A DNA stretch of 35,154 bases from UBA9339 sp964535195 (lineage in GTDB: Bacteria; Pseudomonadota; Gammaproteobacteria; UBA9339): the NCBI GenBank assembly GCA_964535195.1, contig CAZHSI010000013.1, positions 1-35,154 of the forward strand, given 5' to 3'. The notes below the pieces were generated by a model, which made no database searches, was not told the origin of the DNA, and saw only the letters and a program-made list of their open reading frames with translations. A program made the translations under genes and the position numbers. Numbering within the stretch: the first letter of the stretch is position 1; each line of letters opens with the position of its first letter. This document shows, one piece after another, positions 16,336 to 24,422 of the stretch.

Positions 16336-17358
16336 ATGAGTCAAGAGCGTTTAGTTTCACCAGTAAATACTTTACCTGAAGAAGAGGCAATTGATCGCGC
16401 TCTGCGCCCCAAAAAACTGCATGATTATATTGGGCAAGTAACAGTAAAAGAACAAATGGGTCTGTTTATTCAAGCGGCGCGCGAGCGCAAAGAGGCTTTG
16501 GATCATGTCTTAATTTTTGGTCCGCCGGGGCTTGGTAAAACGACGTTGGCACACATCGTCGCTAATGAGCTTGGCGTAAATTTACGTCAAACCTCTGGTC
16601 CGGTATTAGAACGCGCTGGTGATTTAGCCGCAATTTTAACTAATCTTGAGCCGCACGACATTTTATTTATTGATGAGATCCATCGACTTAATGCGACGGT
16701 GGAAGAGATCCTTTATCCCGCCATGGAAGACTACCAAATTGATATTATTATTGGTGAAGGGCCATCCGCGCGCTCGATTAAATTGGATGTGCCACCATTT
16801 ACTTTAATTGGGGCAACTACGCGCGCTGGTTTGTTAACCTCACCGCTCCGCGATCGCTTCGGGATTGTGCAGCGGTTAGAGTTTTATACGGCAGATGAAT
16901 TAGCAAAAATCGTTACCCGTTCAGCCAATATTTTAAACATTGAGATTCATCCACACGGTGCGGTAGAGATTGCTAGTCGCTCTCGTGGTACCCCGCGCAT
17001 TTCTAATCGTTTGCTGCGCCGTGTTCGCGACTTTGCTCAAGTAAAAGCGGATGGTTTGATTACGCAAGATGTAGCTACGGCTGCACTTAGTTTATTAGAT
17101 GTCGATCGGTGCGGTTTTGATTTACTAGACCGGCGTTTACTTTTGGCAATTATTGAAAAATTTAGTGGTGGTCCCGTTGGCGCTGAAAGTCTAGCTGCCA
17201 TTCTTGGTGAAGATAGAGATACTATTGAAGATGTGCTTGAGCCATATTTGTTACAGCAAGGTTATCTGACGCGGACCCCGCGTGGACGGGTAGCCACGAA
17301 GCATGCATATTTACATTTTGGTTTAGTTGCCCCGAGCGAATTCGGGGAAACTGGATAA
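16336..17358 (+). CDS. ruvB: Holliday junction branch-migration ATPase RuvB
   Basis: AAA+ hexameric motor that drives branch migration on RuvA-bound junctions. 340 residues, the usual length. Walker A GPPGLGKT is at 62-69, Walker B DEIH at 113-116, and the sensor/arginine-finger region IGATTRAGLLTSPLRDRFG follows. The C-terminal winged helix has LLQQGYLTRTPRGRVAT. GAGAGAG precedes the ATG. It is separated from ruvA by 116 bp holding a promoter and a repeat fragment. Confidence 0.96.
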   Translation: MSQERLVSPVNTLPEEEAIDRALRPKKLHDYIGQVTVKEQMGLFIQAARERKEALDHVLIFGPPGLGKTTLAHIVANELGVNLRQTSGPVLERAGDLAAILTNLEPHDILFIDEIHRLNATVEEILYPAMEDYQIDIIIGEGPSARSIKLDVPPFTLIGATTRAGLLTSPLRDRFGIVQRLEFYTADELAKIVTRSANILNIEIHPHGAVEIASRSRGTPRISNRLLRRVRDFAQVKADGLITQDVATAALSLLDVDRCGFDLLDRRLLLAIIEKFSGGPVGAESLAAILGEDRDTIEDVLEPYLLQQGYLTRTPRGRVATKHAYLHFGLVAPSEFGETG

Positions 17359-17383
17359 GATCCTTATTTAAGTGGAGAAAGTC

Positions 17384-18055
17384 ATGACTCATGAACCAAC
17401 CCTTTGGAGTTTTGTTGCTAATGCTGGGACGGTAGTAAAAATAGTGATGTTATTGTTGCTGACCGCATCCATGTGGTCTTGGACCATAATTTTTCAGCGC
17501 TTCTTTTTTTTCAAAGATGCGAATCTCGCAATAAAAAAATTTGAACAACAATTTTGGTCAGGCGGCGATTTAAATAAAATTTATAGTGAGTTGCAGTTGC
17601 GACAAGATGAGTTACATGGACTTGAGCATATTTTTTATGCAGGTTTTAATGAGTATTTTCGCTTAAAAAAACAAGCCCATGCTGAGGCTAGTGATATCAT
17701 TGAAGGCTCTCTACGAGCGATGAAGATAGCTTTGGCGCGTGAGAATGCTTTGCTTGAGCAACATTTATCTTTTTTGGCAACAGTAGGCTCGACAAGTCCT
17801 TATGTGGGTTTATTTGGTACCGTATGGGGAATTATGACCTCATTTCGTGCCTTAGGTGCTGTACAGCAGGCAACGATGGCGATGGTTGCCCCCGGTATTT
17901 CAGAGGCACTGATTGCTACCGCCATGGGATTGTTTTCTGCCATACCTGCCGTAATCGCTTATAATCGCTATGCCAGTGAGGTGGAAAAAATTGCGAATAT
18001 TTATGATACCTTTCGCGAAGAGTTTTCTAGTATCTTACACCGGCAGGTACTATAG
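17384..18055 (+). CDS. tolQ: Tol-Pal proton channel subunit TolQ
   Basis: Inner-membrane MotA/TolQ/ExbB protein that with TolR uses the proton gradient to energise TolA during cell division. From the ATG at 17384 (GGAGA 5 nt upstream) it has 223 residues; the GTG at 17372 is less likely. Three transmembrane segments are visible: about 17-40 (IVMLLLLTASMWSWTIIF), and the pair TVGSTSPYVGLFGTVWGIM and SEALIATAMGLFSAIPAVIA. The context ruvB-tolQ supports TolQ over ExbB. ybgC, often between them, is missing. Confidence 0.9.
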   Translation: MTHEPTLWSFVANAGTVVKIVMLLLLTASMWSWTIIFQRFFFFKDANLAIKKFEQQFWSGGDLNKIYSELQLRQDELHGLEHIFYAGFNEYFRLKKQAHAEASDIIEGSLRAMKIALARENALLEQHLSFLATVGSTSPYVGLFGTVWGIMTSFRALGAVQQATMAMVAPGISEALIATAMGLFSAIPAVIAYNRYASEVEKIANIYDTFREEFSSILHRQVL

Positions 18056-18066
18056 TTGGAGGATAA

Positions 18067-18501
18067 ATGTCGCGACTTAAACGCCATCGCCCGCTTGCTG
18101 AAATTAATGTTGTACCATACATCGATGTGATGTTGGTGCTATTAATTATTTTTATGGTGACTGCGCCCCTTTTATTTCAAGGGGTAGATGTTAATTTACC
18201 AACGGCAAGTGCTAAGCCCATAGAAGCGAAACAGCAAGAGCCGATAGTGGTATCCATTGATGCCGGGGGCAATTATTATTTAAATATTGCTAGCAATCCT
18301 ACCGCAGTTATCTCTGCGCCTGAGTTACTTAAGTATGTTGCGAATGAGTTAAAGCGGGTCTCGCAGCATGGTGGTAGTTCGCGTCAGGTGCTGGTGAAAG
18401 GAGACAAAGCCATTAGTTATGGCAAAATTATCCAAGCGATGGTGCTGTTGCAACGTGCTGGAGCTGCAAATGTTGGTTTAGTTACCAAGCTTGATGATTA
18501 A
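18067..18501 (+). CDS. tolR: Tol-Pal proton channel subunit TolR
   Basis: ExbD/TolR family partner of TolQ. 144 residues. The single transmembrane helix contains the proton-path aspartate D20 (VVPYIDVMLVLLIIFMVTAP); the periplasmic domain ends QAMVLLQRAGAANVGLVT, typical for the family. GGAGG precedes the start 11 nt after tolQ. tolA, tolB and pal do not follow: the next gene is on the other strand, so the operon is split in this genome. Confidence 0.92.
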   Translation: MSRLKRHRPLAEINVVPYIDVMLVLLIIFMVTAPLLFQGVDVNLPTASAKPIEAKQQEPIVVSIDAGGNYYLNIASNPTAVISAPELLKYVANELKRVSQHGGSSRQVLVKGDKAISYGKIIQAMVLLQRAGAANVGLVTKLDD

Positions 18502-18557
18502 CGGTTCTTTAACCTAAATCTGAGAATTGCAGCTAGCCTTTTAGGTTTAGTAGCACT

Positions 18558-19264
18558 CTATAAAGCTGTATCCATATACGCAGCTAGCGAATCACCAATA
18601 TAATTACACCAGGATTCACGAGTATAGATGTAACATTTAATAAAAGTGTTAACTAGTTTGTTAGTTTTAGTTGAACTGTTGATTATGGATTTATATGCAT
18701 TATCTAGGCTGGGATAATTCGGATCAACATCCGCTTTTTGTTTGTCTAAGCGGCGTTCAATCATCGTGTTAAAAGTGGGACCATCGGGGTTTCCGTACAC
18801 TTTAAGATCCCTGTTTTTTATTGCTACTAACCCGACAGCATCACTCATATGCTCGCGGATTGTAATTCTGGCGTAATGCCTCATGTCGAAGGCAATGCGG
18901 GCGTATTCGCCAAGAGTTATTTGCTTGTTGGTTAATTGATCTTCAAGTTTTTTCCCCCACCCTTTTTTGAAGGCGGTTAAAAAACTGTTGTACCAAACGC
19001 GAATTACGGCATTATTGACTTTGTATTTGTATTAGTGGCAAATTGTTCGGGGTCAAAGTGTTTAAAAATTTTCTGTGTAGTTTGATTGGCTAGTTCTATG
19101 CACTCATTTTTTGCTACTTTAAATATTTTATGAACTGCTTTTTCATTTATATTGTTGCTAGCATACATCGTTGTTAAGGTGTTGTTGTTGAGGTCGGTTG
19201 AGGTTGCATAGCCAACACCTGTATAAAACAAGGCTAAAACCACGATAATTATTCGCTTATCCAT
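18558..19264 (-). pseudogene. Secreted protein gene of unknown function, broken by a frameshift
   Basis: The first frame (19264 down to 19004, 86 codons) begins with AAGGAG 8 nt upstream and a signal peptide of about 20 residues (ALFYTGVGYA). It reads CIELANQTTQKIFKHFDPEQF and then stops. A second frame opens at about 19027, one base out of step, and continues without a stop to 18558 (VNNAVIRVWYNSFLTAFKKG, then EYARIAFDMRHYARITIREH and on). The switch falls in a TACAAA-TACAAA tandem repeat near 19022-19033, a slippage-prone spot. Joined, the product would have roughly 235 residues. I do not recognise the family. A sequencing error is the alternative to a true mutation. Confidence 0.6.
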
Positions 19265-19345
19265 TCGAGGGCTCCTTTTTTAAGTGGCTAGACTATCAAT
19301 TAAGAGCATGTTAACCTAAAAAATCTAATTAATATAGAGGTTCTT

Positions 19346-19888
19346 ATGGAACAATTTCATGGTACCACGATTATATCTGTTCGACGTAATAATCATGTAG
19401 CGATTGGCGGTGACGGTCAAGTGTCGATGGGTAACACCATTGTTAAAAGTAACGCTCGAAAAATTAGGCGTCTTTACCACGATCAAGTGGTCGCAGGTTT
19501 TGCTGGGGCGACTGCCGATGCTTTTACCTTATTTGAGCTTTTTGAGTCAAAATTAGAAAAGCATCAGGGAAATTTAATGCGCGCAGCAGTTGAGCTCGCT
19601 AAAGATTGGCGCACCGATAAAATTTTACATCGTCTTGAGGCGCTACTTGCTATAGCCGATAAACGTACTTCTTTGATTATTTCGGGGAACGGAGATGTCA
19701 TTGAACCGGAAGAGAATATTATTGCGATCGGTTCTGGTGGTAACTATGCTTTGGCTTCCGCTAAGGCGTTATTTGCTAATACCGATCTTAGCGCGCGAGA
19801 AATTGTTAAAAAGAGTCTGGAAATTGCTGCTAGTATTTGTATTTATACTAATACTAATGTGTTAATCGATGAGCTTAGTGTTGCTTAG
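19346..19888 (+). CDS. hslV: ATP-dependent protease subunit HslV
   Basis: Proteasome-like peptidase of the HslUV (ClpYQ) protease in the cytosol. 180 residues. Removal of the first residues exposes the catalytic threonine in FHGTTIISVRR; GGDGQVSMGNTIVK and VAGFAGATADAFTLFELFE are characteristic. GAGG precedes the ATG. hslU starts 16 nt downstream, the conserved operon. Confidence 0.96.
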   Translation: MEQFHGTTIISVRRNNHVAIGGDGQVSMGNTIVKSNARKIRRLYHDQVVAGFAGATADAFTLFELFESKLEKHQGNLMRAAVELAKDWRTDKILHRLEALLAIADKRTSLIISGNGDVIEPEENIIAIGSGGNYALASAKALFANTDLSAREIVKKSLEIAASICIYTNTNVLIDELSVA

Positions 19889-19904
19889 TTACGAGAGGTC
19901 TATT

Positions 19905-21257
19905 ATGTCAAAAAAAAATGTTGTACTTACCCCCGCTGAAATTGTTTGCGAGCTTGATAAACATATTATTGGTCAGGCTGAAGCTAAGCGCGCAGTAGCT
20001 ATTGCTTTACGTAATCGCTGGCGACGCGCGCAAGTAAAGGATGAGTTACGTTCGGAAATTAAGCCAAAAAATATTTTACTTATTGGTCCCACAGGCGTTG
20101 GCAAAACTGAGATTGCGCGGCGTTTAGCAACTTTAGTTAATGCGCCTTTCATTAAGGTTGAAGCTACCAAGTTTACTGAGGTGGGTTATGTTGGTCGTGA
20201 TGTTGAGTCGATTATTCGTGATTTGGTTGAGGTGGCAGTTAAGAAAACTCGTGAAGATGAAATGGCAAAGGTAAAAACGCGCGCGCAAAATGCTGCAATT
20301 GAACGGATTTTAGATGTTTTGCTGCCGACGCCGATTATTAAAAGTTCAACAGCTAGTCAAGAAAAAACCGAAGAGTCGCCAAGTGTTACCCGGCAATTAT
20401 TTCGTGAAAAACTTCTGGCGGGAGAGTTTGACGATAAGACCATTGAATTAGAAATGGCAGTGCCTAATGTTGGGATTGAAATTATGGCTCCTCCGGGGAT
20501 GGAAGAGATGACGAATCAGCTACAAAGTATGTTTTCCACAATGTCTTCGGGACGGACAAAAAAGCGAAAAATAAAAATTAAAACCGCCTTGAAACACCTT
20601 AGTGAGGAAGAGGCTGCGGCCATGATTAACGAAGAAGAGAATCGTCAAATTGCTAAAGATACTGTGGAGCAACAAGGCATAGTATTTATCGATGAGATTG
20701 ATAAGATTACGCAGCGGGGCAATGCTAGCGGTGCTGAGGTGTCACGTGAAGGGGTCCAACGCGATCTTTTGCCTTTGGTTGAAGGCACGACAATTTTTAC
20801 TAAATACGGCATGATTAAAACCGATCATATTTTGTTTATTGCTTCCGGCGCTTTTCATCTTTCCAAACCCTCTGATTTAATTCCAGAACTACAGGGGCGT
20901 TTTCCGATCAGAGTTGAGCTCAACGCTCTACGCGCAGAAGATTTTGTAAAAATTCTTACGGAACCTAAAGCATCATTAGTTGAACAATACATGGCATTAT
21001 TAGAAACTGAAGGCGTAAAACTAAAGTTTAGTGCTGATTGTATCAGACGGATGGCAGAGGTTGCTTTCCAGGTTAACGAGCGGACCGAAAATATTGGGGC
21101 TAGGCGTCTCTATACCATTATGGAGCGCTTGCTTGAGGAGATCTCTTTTTCAGCACCGACCAAAAAAGGTAAAACTATTAGTATCAATGCTGCTTATGTA
21201 AATAAGCAGTTAGATAAGCTGCTGCAAAACGAAGATCTAACGAAATATATTTTATAG
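19905..21257 (+). CDS. hslU: HslU ATPase subunit
   Basis: AAA+ unfoldase that feeds substrates to HslV. 450 residues from the ATG at 19905 (GAGAGGT upstream); the longer frame from 19869 overlaps hslV and is rejected. Walker A GPTGVGKT is at 61-68, the pore motif region GYVGRDVES follows, Walker B is in IVFIDEIDKI, and sensor 2 sits in NIGARRLYTIMERLLEE. The I-domain is present. The C-terminal TKYIL has the hydrophobic tail that docks into HslV. Convergent with the following minus-strand gene. Confidence 0.96.
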   Translation: MSKKNVVLTPAEIVCELDKHIIGQAEAKRAVAIALRNRWRRAQVKDELRSEIKPKNILLIGPTGVGKTEIARRLATLVNAPFIKVEATKFTEVGYVGRDVESIIRDLVEVAVKKTREDEMAKVKTRAQNAAIERILDVLLPTPIIKSSTASQEKTEESPSVTRQLFREKLLAGEFDDKTIELEMAVPNVGIEIMAPPGMEEMTNQLQSMFSTMSSGRTKKRKIKIKTALKHLSEEEAAAMINEEENRQIAKDTVEQQGIVFIDEIDKITQRGNASGAEVSREGVQRDLLPLVEGTTIFTKYGMIKTDHILFIASGAFHLSKPSDLIPELQGRFPIRVELNALRAEDFVKILTEPKASLVEQYMALLETEGVKLKFSADCIRRMAEVAFQVNERTENIGARRLYTIMERLLEEISFSAPTKKGKTISINAAYVNKQLDKLLQNEDLTKYIL

Positions 21258-21289
21258 CAAGGTTACGAGCCCCGATCTTTAGAGCCATC

Positions 21290-22162
21290 TTAGTTAGATG
21301 CCCACATGCCGTAAATTAAGAACATAACCATGTTGAGTCGTTTGAGTATCTCTAAGGCATCTTTAGAGCTAAAGGTCATGGTTCGTTCTGGGCAGTTGAA
21401 CTTATAGACTGGATCAAATGCCAAAATTTCCGAAAGATTTTGGAAGATTGAACTCCTAACCCCAGAATCATAAAATTTTATTTCTAGATTAATGGGGGCG
21501 GCAGGCTTAAAAATGTTTAGTTGTTTTTGCTGTATTTTGTTGACGGCAAGAGCCGCGCCTTTTTCTAGCAATATTCGCGCTTGTTCTAACGATAAAGAGG
21601 CACCGCAGCTACGACTATAACTTTGTTTAACGGTAACACCGACAAATCCTTCTCCTAGCTGTTCGTGTGCTTCTTTTATGGTGTGATTATCACCACTAAC
21701 CAAAGCTATGGGTACATTCATCTGGCCAGCATAAAGCGCAAAGATGCCAGTTTCATTGACGAGCTGACCATTGATCTTGGTATGTTGAATGATTGAATGT
21801 AAAGTATGACCTAAGATCGCCTCAGTATTATGGCCACCCGCGTGGTAACCAACGCAAAACACCCCAGCAAAATCTGGTGCAAGCCCCGTTAACATGTTTT
21901 GGATAGGATCCCAACCTTGGATTAAGCTGGCTCTGGGGTGGAGTTTTTCTAGATCAAGATTTATGGCGTGGGTGCCGTGGGCGTCTCGGACAGTAATTAT
22001 GGCTTCAGGGTCAGCATTAATGATGCCTTGAATCACGGCATTGACATCACTTGTCATATAACGACAAGCAAGTGGATAAAATTTGCCACCCTCTTTAGAA
22101 AAATTTTTATCAATAACGCCGGTGATCCCTTCGATATCTACCGAGATTAAGTATTTACTCAT
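21290..22162 (-). CDS. DppA-like D-aminopeptidase (M55)
   Basis: Zinc-dependent peptidase family that releases D-Ala and similar residues from the N-terminus of peptides, thought to help recycle wall peptides. 290 residues from the ATG at 22162 with GAGGAG just upstream; the longer frame to 22219 lacks support. Zinc-site candidates match the family: D9 and E11 (SVDIEGITGV), His in VRDAHGTHA, His in CVGYHAGG and Glu in NETGIFA. It is not next to a dipeptide transporter as in Bacillus, so substrate assignment is open. It lies downstream of recJ on the same strand. Confidence 0.85.
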   Translation of the reverse strand: MSKYLISVDIEGITGVIDKNFSKEGGKFYPLACRYMTSDVNAVIQGIINADPEAIITVRDAHGTHAINLDLEKLHPRASLIQGWDPIQNMLTGLAPDFAGVFCVGYHAGGHNTEAILGHTLHSIIQHTKINGQLVNETGIFALYAGQMNVPIALVSGDNHTIKEAHEQLGEGFVGVTVKQSYSRSCGASLSLEQARILLEKGAALAVNKIQQKQLNIFKPAAPINLEIKFYDSGVRSSIFQNLSEILAFDPVYKFNCPERTMTFSSKDALEILKRLNMVMFLIYGMWASN

Positions 22163-22272
22163 ATACTCCTCATAAAATAAAGTTAATGGGTCGTTGCGCT
22201 TATTTTTTACGGTCCTCATTTATGACGATATAAACTCCGGCCGTAAAGAATAATAGCACCTTGCTCCAGTTT

Positions 22273-23988
22273 TTAATTTATTATCTCACTAATGATTAAT
22301 TGTAAAGTTTTCTGATTATTATATTCATTAACCCCTAAACGATAAATTACAGTGGCTTTGGTGCGATGAGGGTTTGGCCACATGGCAGCATTAATATTAA
22401 AATAGATCGCTTTCATTTCTTGCGCAATACTTGGGTGACGTAGCGTTAATCGTAGATGTTTTTTTCCTACGAGCGCCTGGCTCGTGAGTGCAAATTCACC
22501 AATAAATGCTGGTTCCGAGAAGCCCGTTCCCCAGGGGCCAGAGGTTTGGAGCAGTTCTGCCGTGTTAAGATGGAAATATTCTTCAGGGAGCTCCCCATCA
22601 GTATAAAAAGTACCGTGGAGGTCCTCTAGGGTTAAGTGTTTTTCAACCTCTTTGGTAAACATCTCAGAAAAAACCTCGAGATTTTCCCGTCTGAGAGTTA
22701 AGCCAGCTGCCATGGCGTGGCCACCAAAATGAGAAATCAGTTCGGGGTTTTTTGTGGCAATACAATCTAACACATTTTTTATGTGGACATTATCTACTGA
22801 GCGTGCTGATCCTTTGATTTCATTATCATTAACTGCGGCAAAGGCAATCACTGGTCGATGTAATTTATCTTTTAAGCGCCCGGCTAAAATTCCTAAAACA
22901 CCCTGGTGCCACGATTCCTCAAAGACACATAGTCCTGCCGGTAAGTTTTGCTCTAATTGTAGGTTATTGATTAAGCATGCCGCTTGGCGCTGCATATCCT
23001 CTTCAATCCCCCGGCGCTCGTCGTTCATGTTATTAAGTTCTTTAGCAATAGTTCTTACGCGGACGGGGTCATCTATTAATAGACATTCAACGCCGAGAGA
23101 CATGTCATCTAAGCGCCCAGCTGCATTAAGACGTGGGGCGATTACAAAGCCAAAGTCATGACTGGTGATTTTTTCATAGTTACGTTTAGCAATAGCAAGT
23201 AGGGCCTTGATGCCGGGGCGGCAGTTACCAGTTTTAATTCGATTAATCCCTTGAGTTACTAAGATGCGGTTATTGCGATCTAAACTGACGGCGTCAGCAA
23301 TTGTGCCAAGAGCAACCAAGTCTAAAAATTGTGCCATGTTGGGTTCAGGAATATTTTGTGAAGCAAACCAATTAGCTTCTCGTAATCTGGCGCGTACGGC
23401 CAACATTAAGTAAAACACGACCCCGACACCAGCTAGGTTTTTACTAAGGAACTCATCGCCGTGTTGATTAGGATTAACGATGGCTGAGGCTGCTGGTACC
23501 TGTTTTCCTGGAAGGTGATGGTCGGTAATTAAGACTTTGATCCCAAGTGTTTTGGCTGCATTTACCCCATCAATATTTGCTATACCATTATCGACCGTCA
23601 TGATTAACTGGGGTTTTTGTGTTGCAGCATGAGCAACAATTTCCGGGGTTAGGCCATAACCGTATGTAAAACGGTTAGGGATCAAATAGGAGACGTTTTT
23701 TAAACCCAAAGCTTTTAAGGCTAAAACTGCAAGAGCGGTGCTAGTTGCGCCATCCGCATCGAAGTCGCCAACAATTAAAATGTGCTGTTGCTCGCAAATG
23801 GCGTTGACAAGCTCAGTTGCGGCTTCGGTAATCCCTTTTAGGGAGTGGTATGATAGAAGATGTTTTAAGTCGCAGTTTAATTCTATCGCATCAGTAATAC
23901 CCCGCGCCGCATAAATGCGATGCAAAAGAGGATGTTGATGTAAAGGCGTAAGATTTTTAGGTACCTCTCGAATAACTATTTTCTTCAT
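22273..23988 (-). CDS. recJ: Single-strand DNA exonuclease RecJ
   Basis: 5'-3' ssDNA exonuclease of the DHH superfamily used in RecF recombination and repair. 571 residues (E. coli 577). Metal-binding motifs are D75/D77/D79 (VGDFDADGAT), D133 (MTVDNG) and D156-H157-H158 (LITDHHLPG); DHHA1-region motifs APRLNAAGRLDD and SHFGGHAMAAG are present. Start ATG at 23988. Divergent from the inverse-autotransporter gene across 434 bp. Confidence 0.95.
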   Translation of the reverse strand: MKKIVIREVPKNLTPLHQHPLLHRIYAARGITDAIELNCDLKHLLSYHSLKGITEAATELVNAICEQQHILIVGDFDADGATSTALAVLALKALGLKNVSYLIPNRFTYGYGLTPEIVAHAATQKPQLIMTVDNGIANIDGVNAAKTLGIKVLITDHHLPGKQVPAASAIVNPNQHGDEFLSKNLAGVGVVFYLMLAVRARLREANWFASQNIPEPNMAQFLDLVALGTIADAVSLDRNNRILVTQGINRIKTGNCRPGIKALLAIAKRNYEKITSHDFGFVIAPRLNAAGRLDDMSLGVECLLIDDPVRVRTIAKELNNMNDERRGIEEDMQRQAACLINNLQLEQNLPAGLCVFEESWHQGVLGILAGRLKDKLHRPVIAFAAVNDNEIKGSARSVDNVHIKNVLDCIATKNPELISHFGGHAMAAGLTLRRENLEVFSEMFTKEVEKHLTLEDLHGTFYTDGELPEEYFHLNTAELLQTSGPWGTGFSEPAFIGEFALTSQALVGKKHLRLTLRHPSIAQEMKAIYFNINAAMWPNPHRTKATVIYRLGVNEYNNQKTLQLIISEIIN

Positions 23989-24422
23989 AAATCAAAATCA
24001 CTAATTACTAAAAAGTTGGATCGATCATACCGCAATTGTCGTGTGTGTGCTAGGAAGGGAGTAAGGGTGCTTATTGTGGTGGCATCACAATTAGGGAATT
24101 TGGCTCAAGTAGGTATTCAGGCGGGAGCGGGCACACTTCGTAGCCACTCCTTGCCCCCTCTGAAGGCAAGGGGATATTGTTGAAAGGCCAATTCAAGAAT
24201 GCAATTATTAAGTAAAAATTAACAGCGTATTTAATTGATTGAGATTTATTATCATACTTGCTATGCTGCCATCCATAGTACGGGTAGTTTCTACTCTGTT
24301 TGTCTACTTAAAGTTTATATAAGCTTATAAAAATAGATTAGTGGTAAAATTATAGTTTATAGAAAAGGAAGACAAGGAATCAAAGTTAGGACATGTGTTA
24401 ACTCTTAACCAAGGGGCCATTT
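23989..24422. other. Divergent intergenic region
   Basis: This 434-bp gap between recJ (-) and the barrel gene (+) shows no credible gene. It holds a 7-bp hairpin at 24149-24171 (CCTTGCC/GGCAAGG), a perfect 12-nt palindrome (TATAAGCTTATA) around 24318-24329, and a very AT-rich stretch from about 24180 to 24370 where the barrel-gene promoter should lie. Confidence 0.4.

Noticed and set aside
19022..19033. Programmed -1 frameshift in the broken secreted-protein gene
   Set aside because: The site is a TACAAA tandem repeat and lacks a heptameric slippery sequence of the X-XXY-YYZ type; mutation or sequencing error is simpler.
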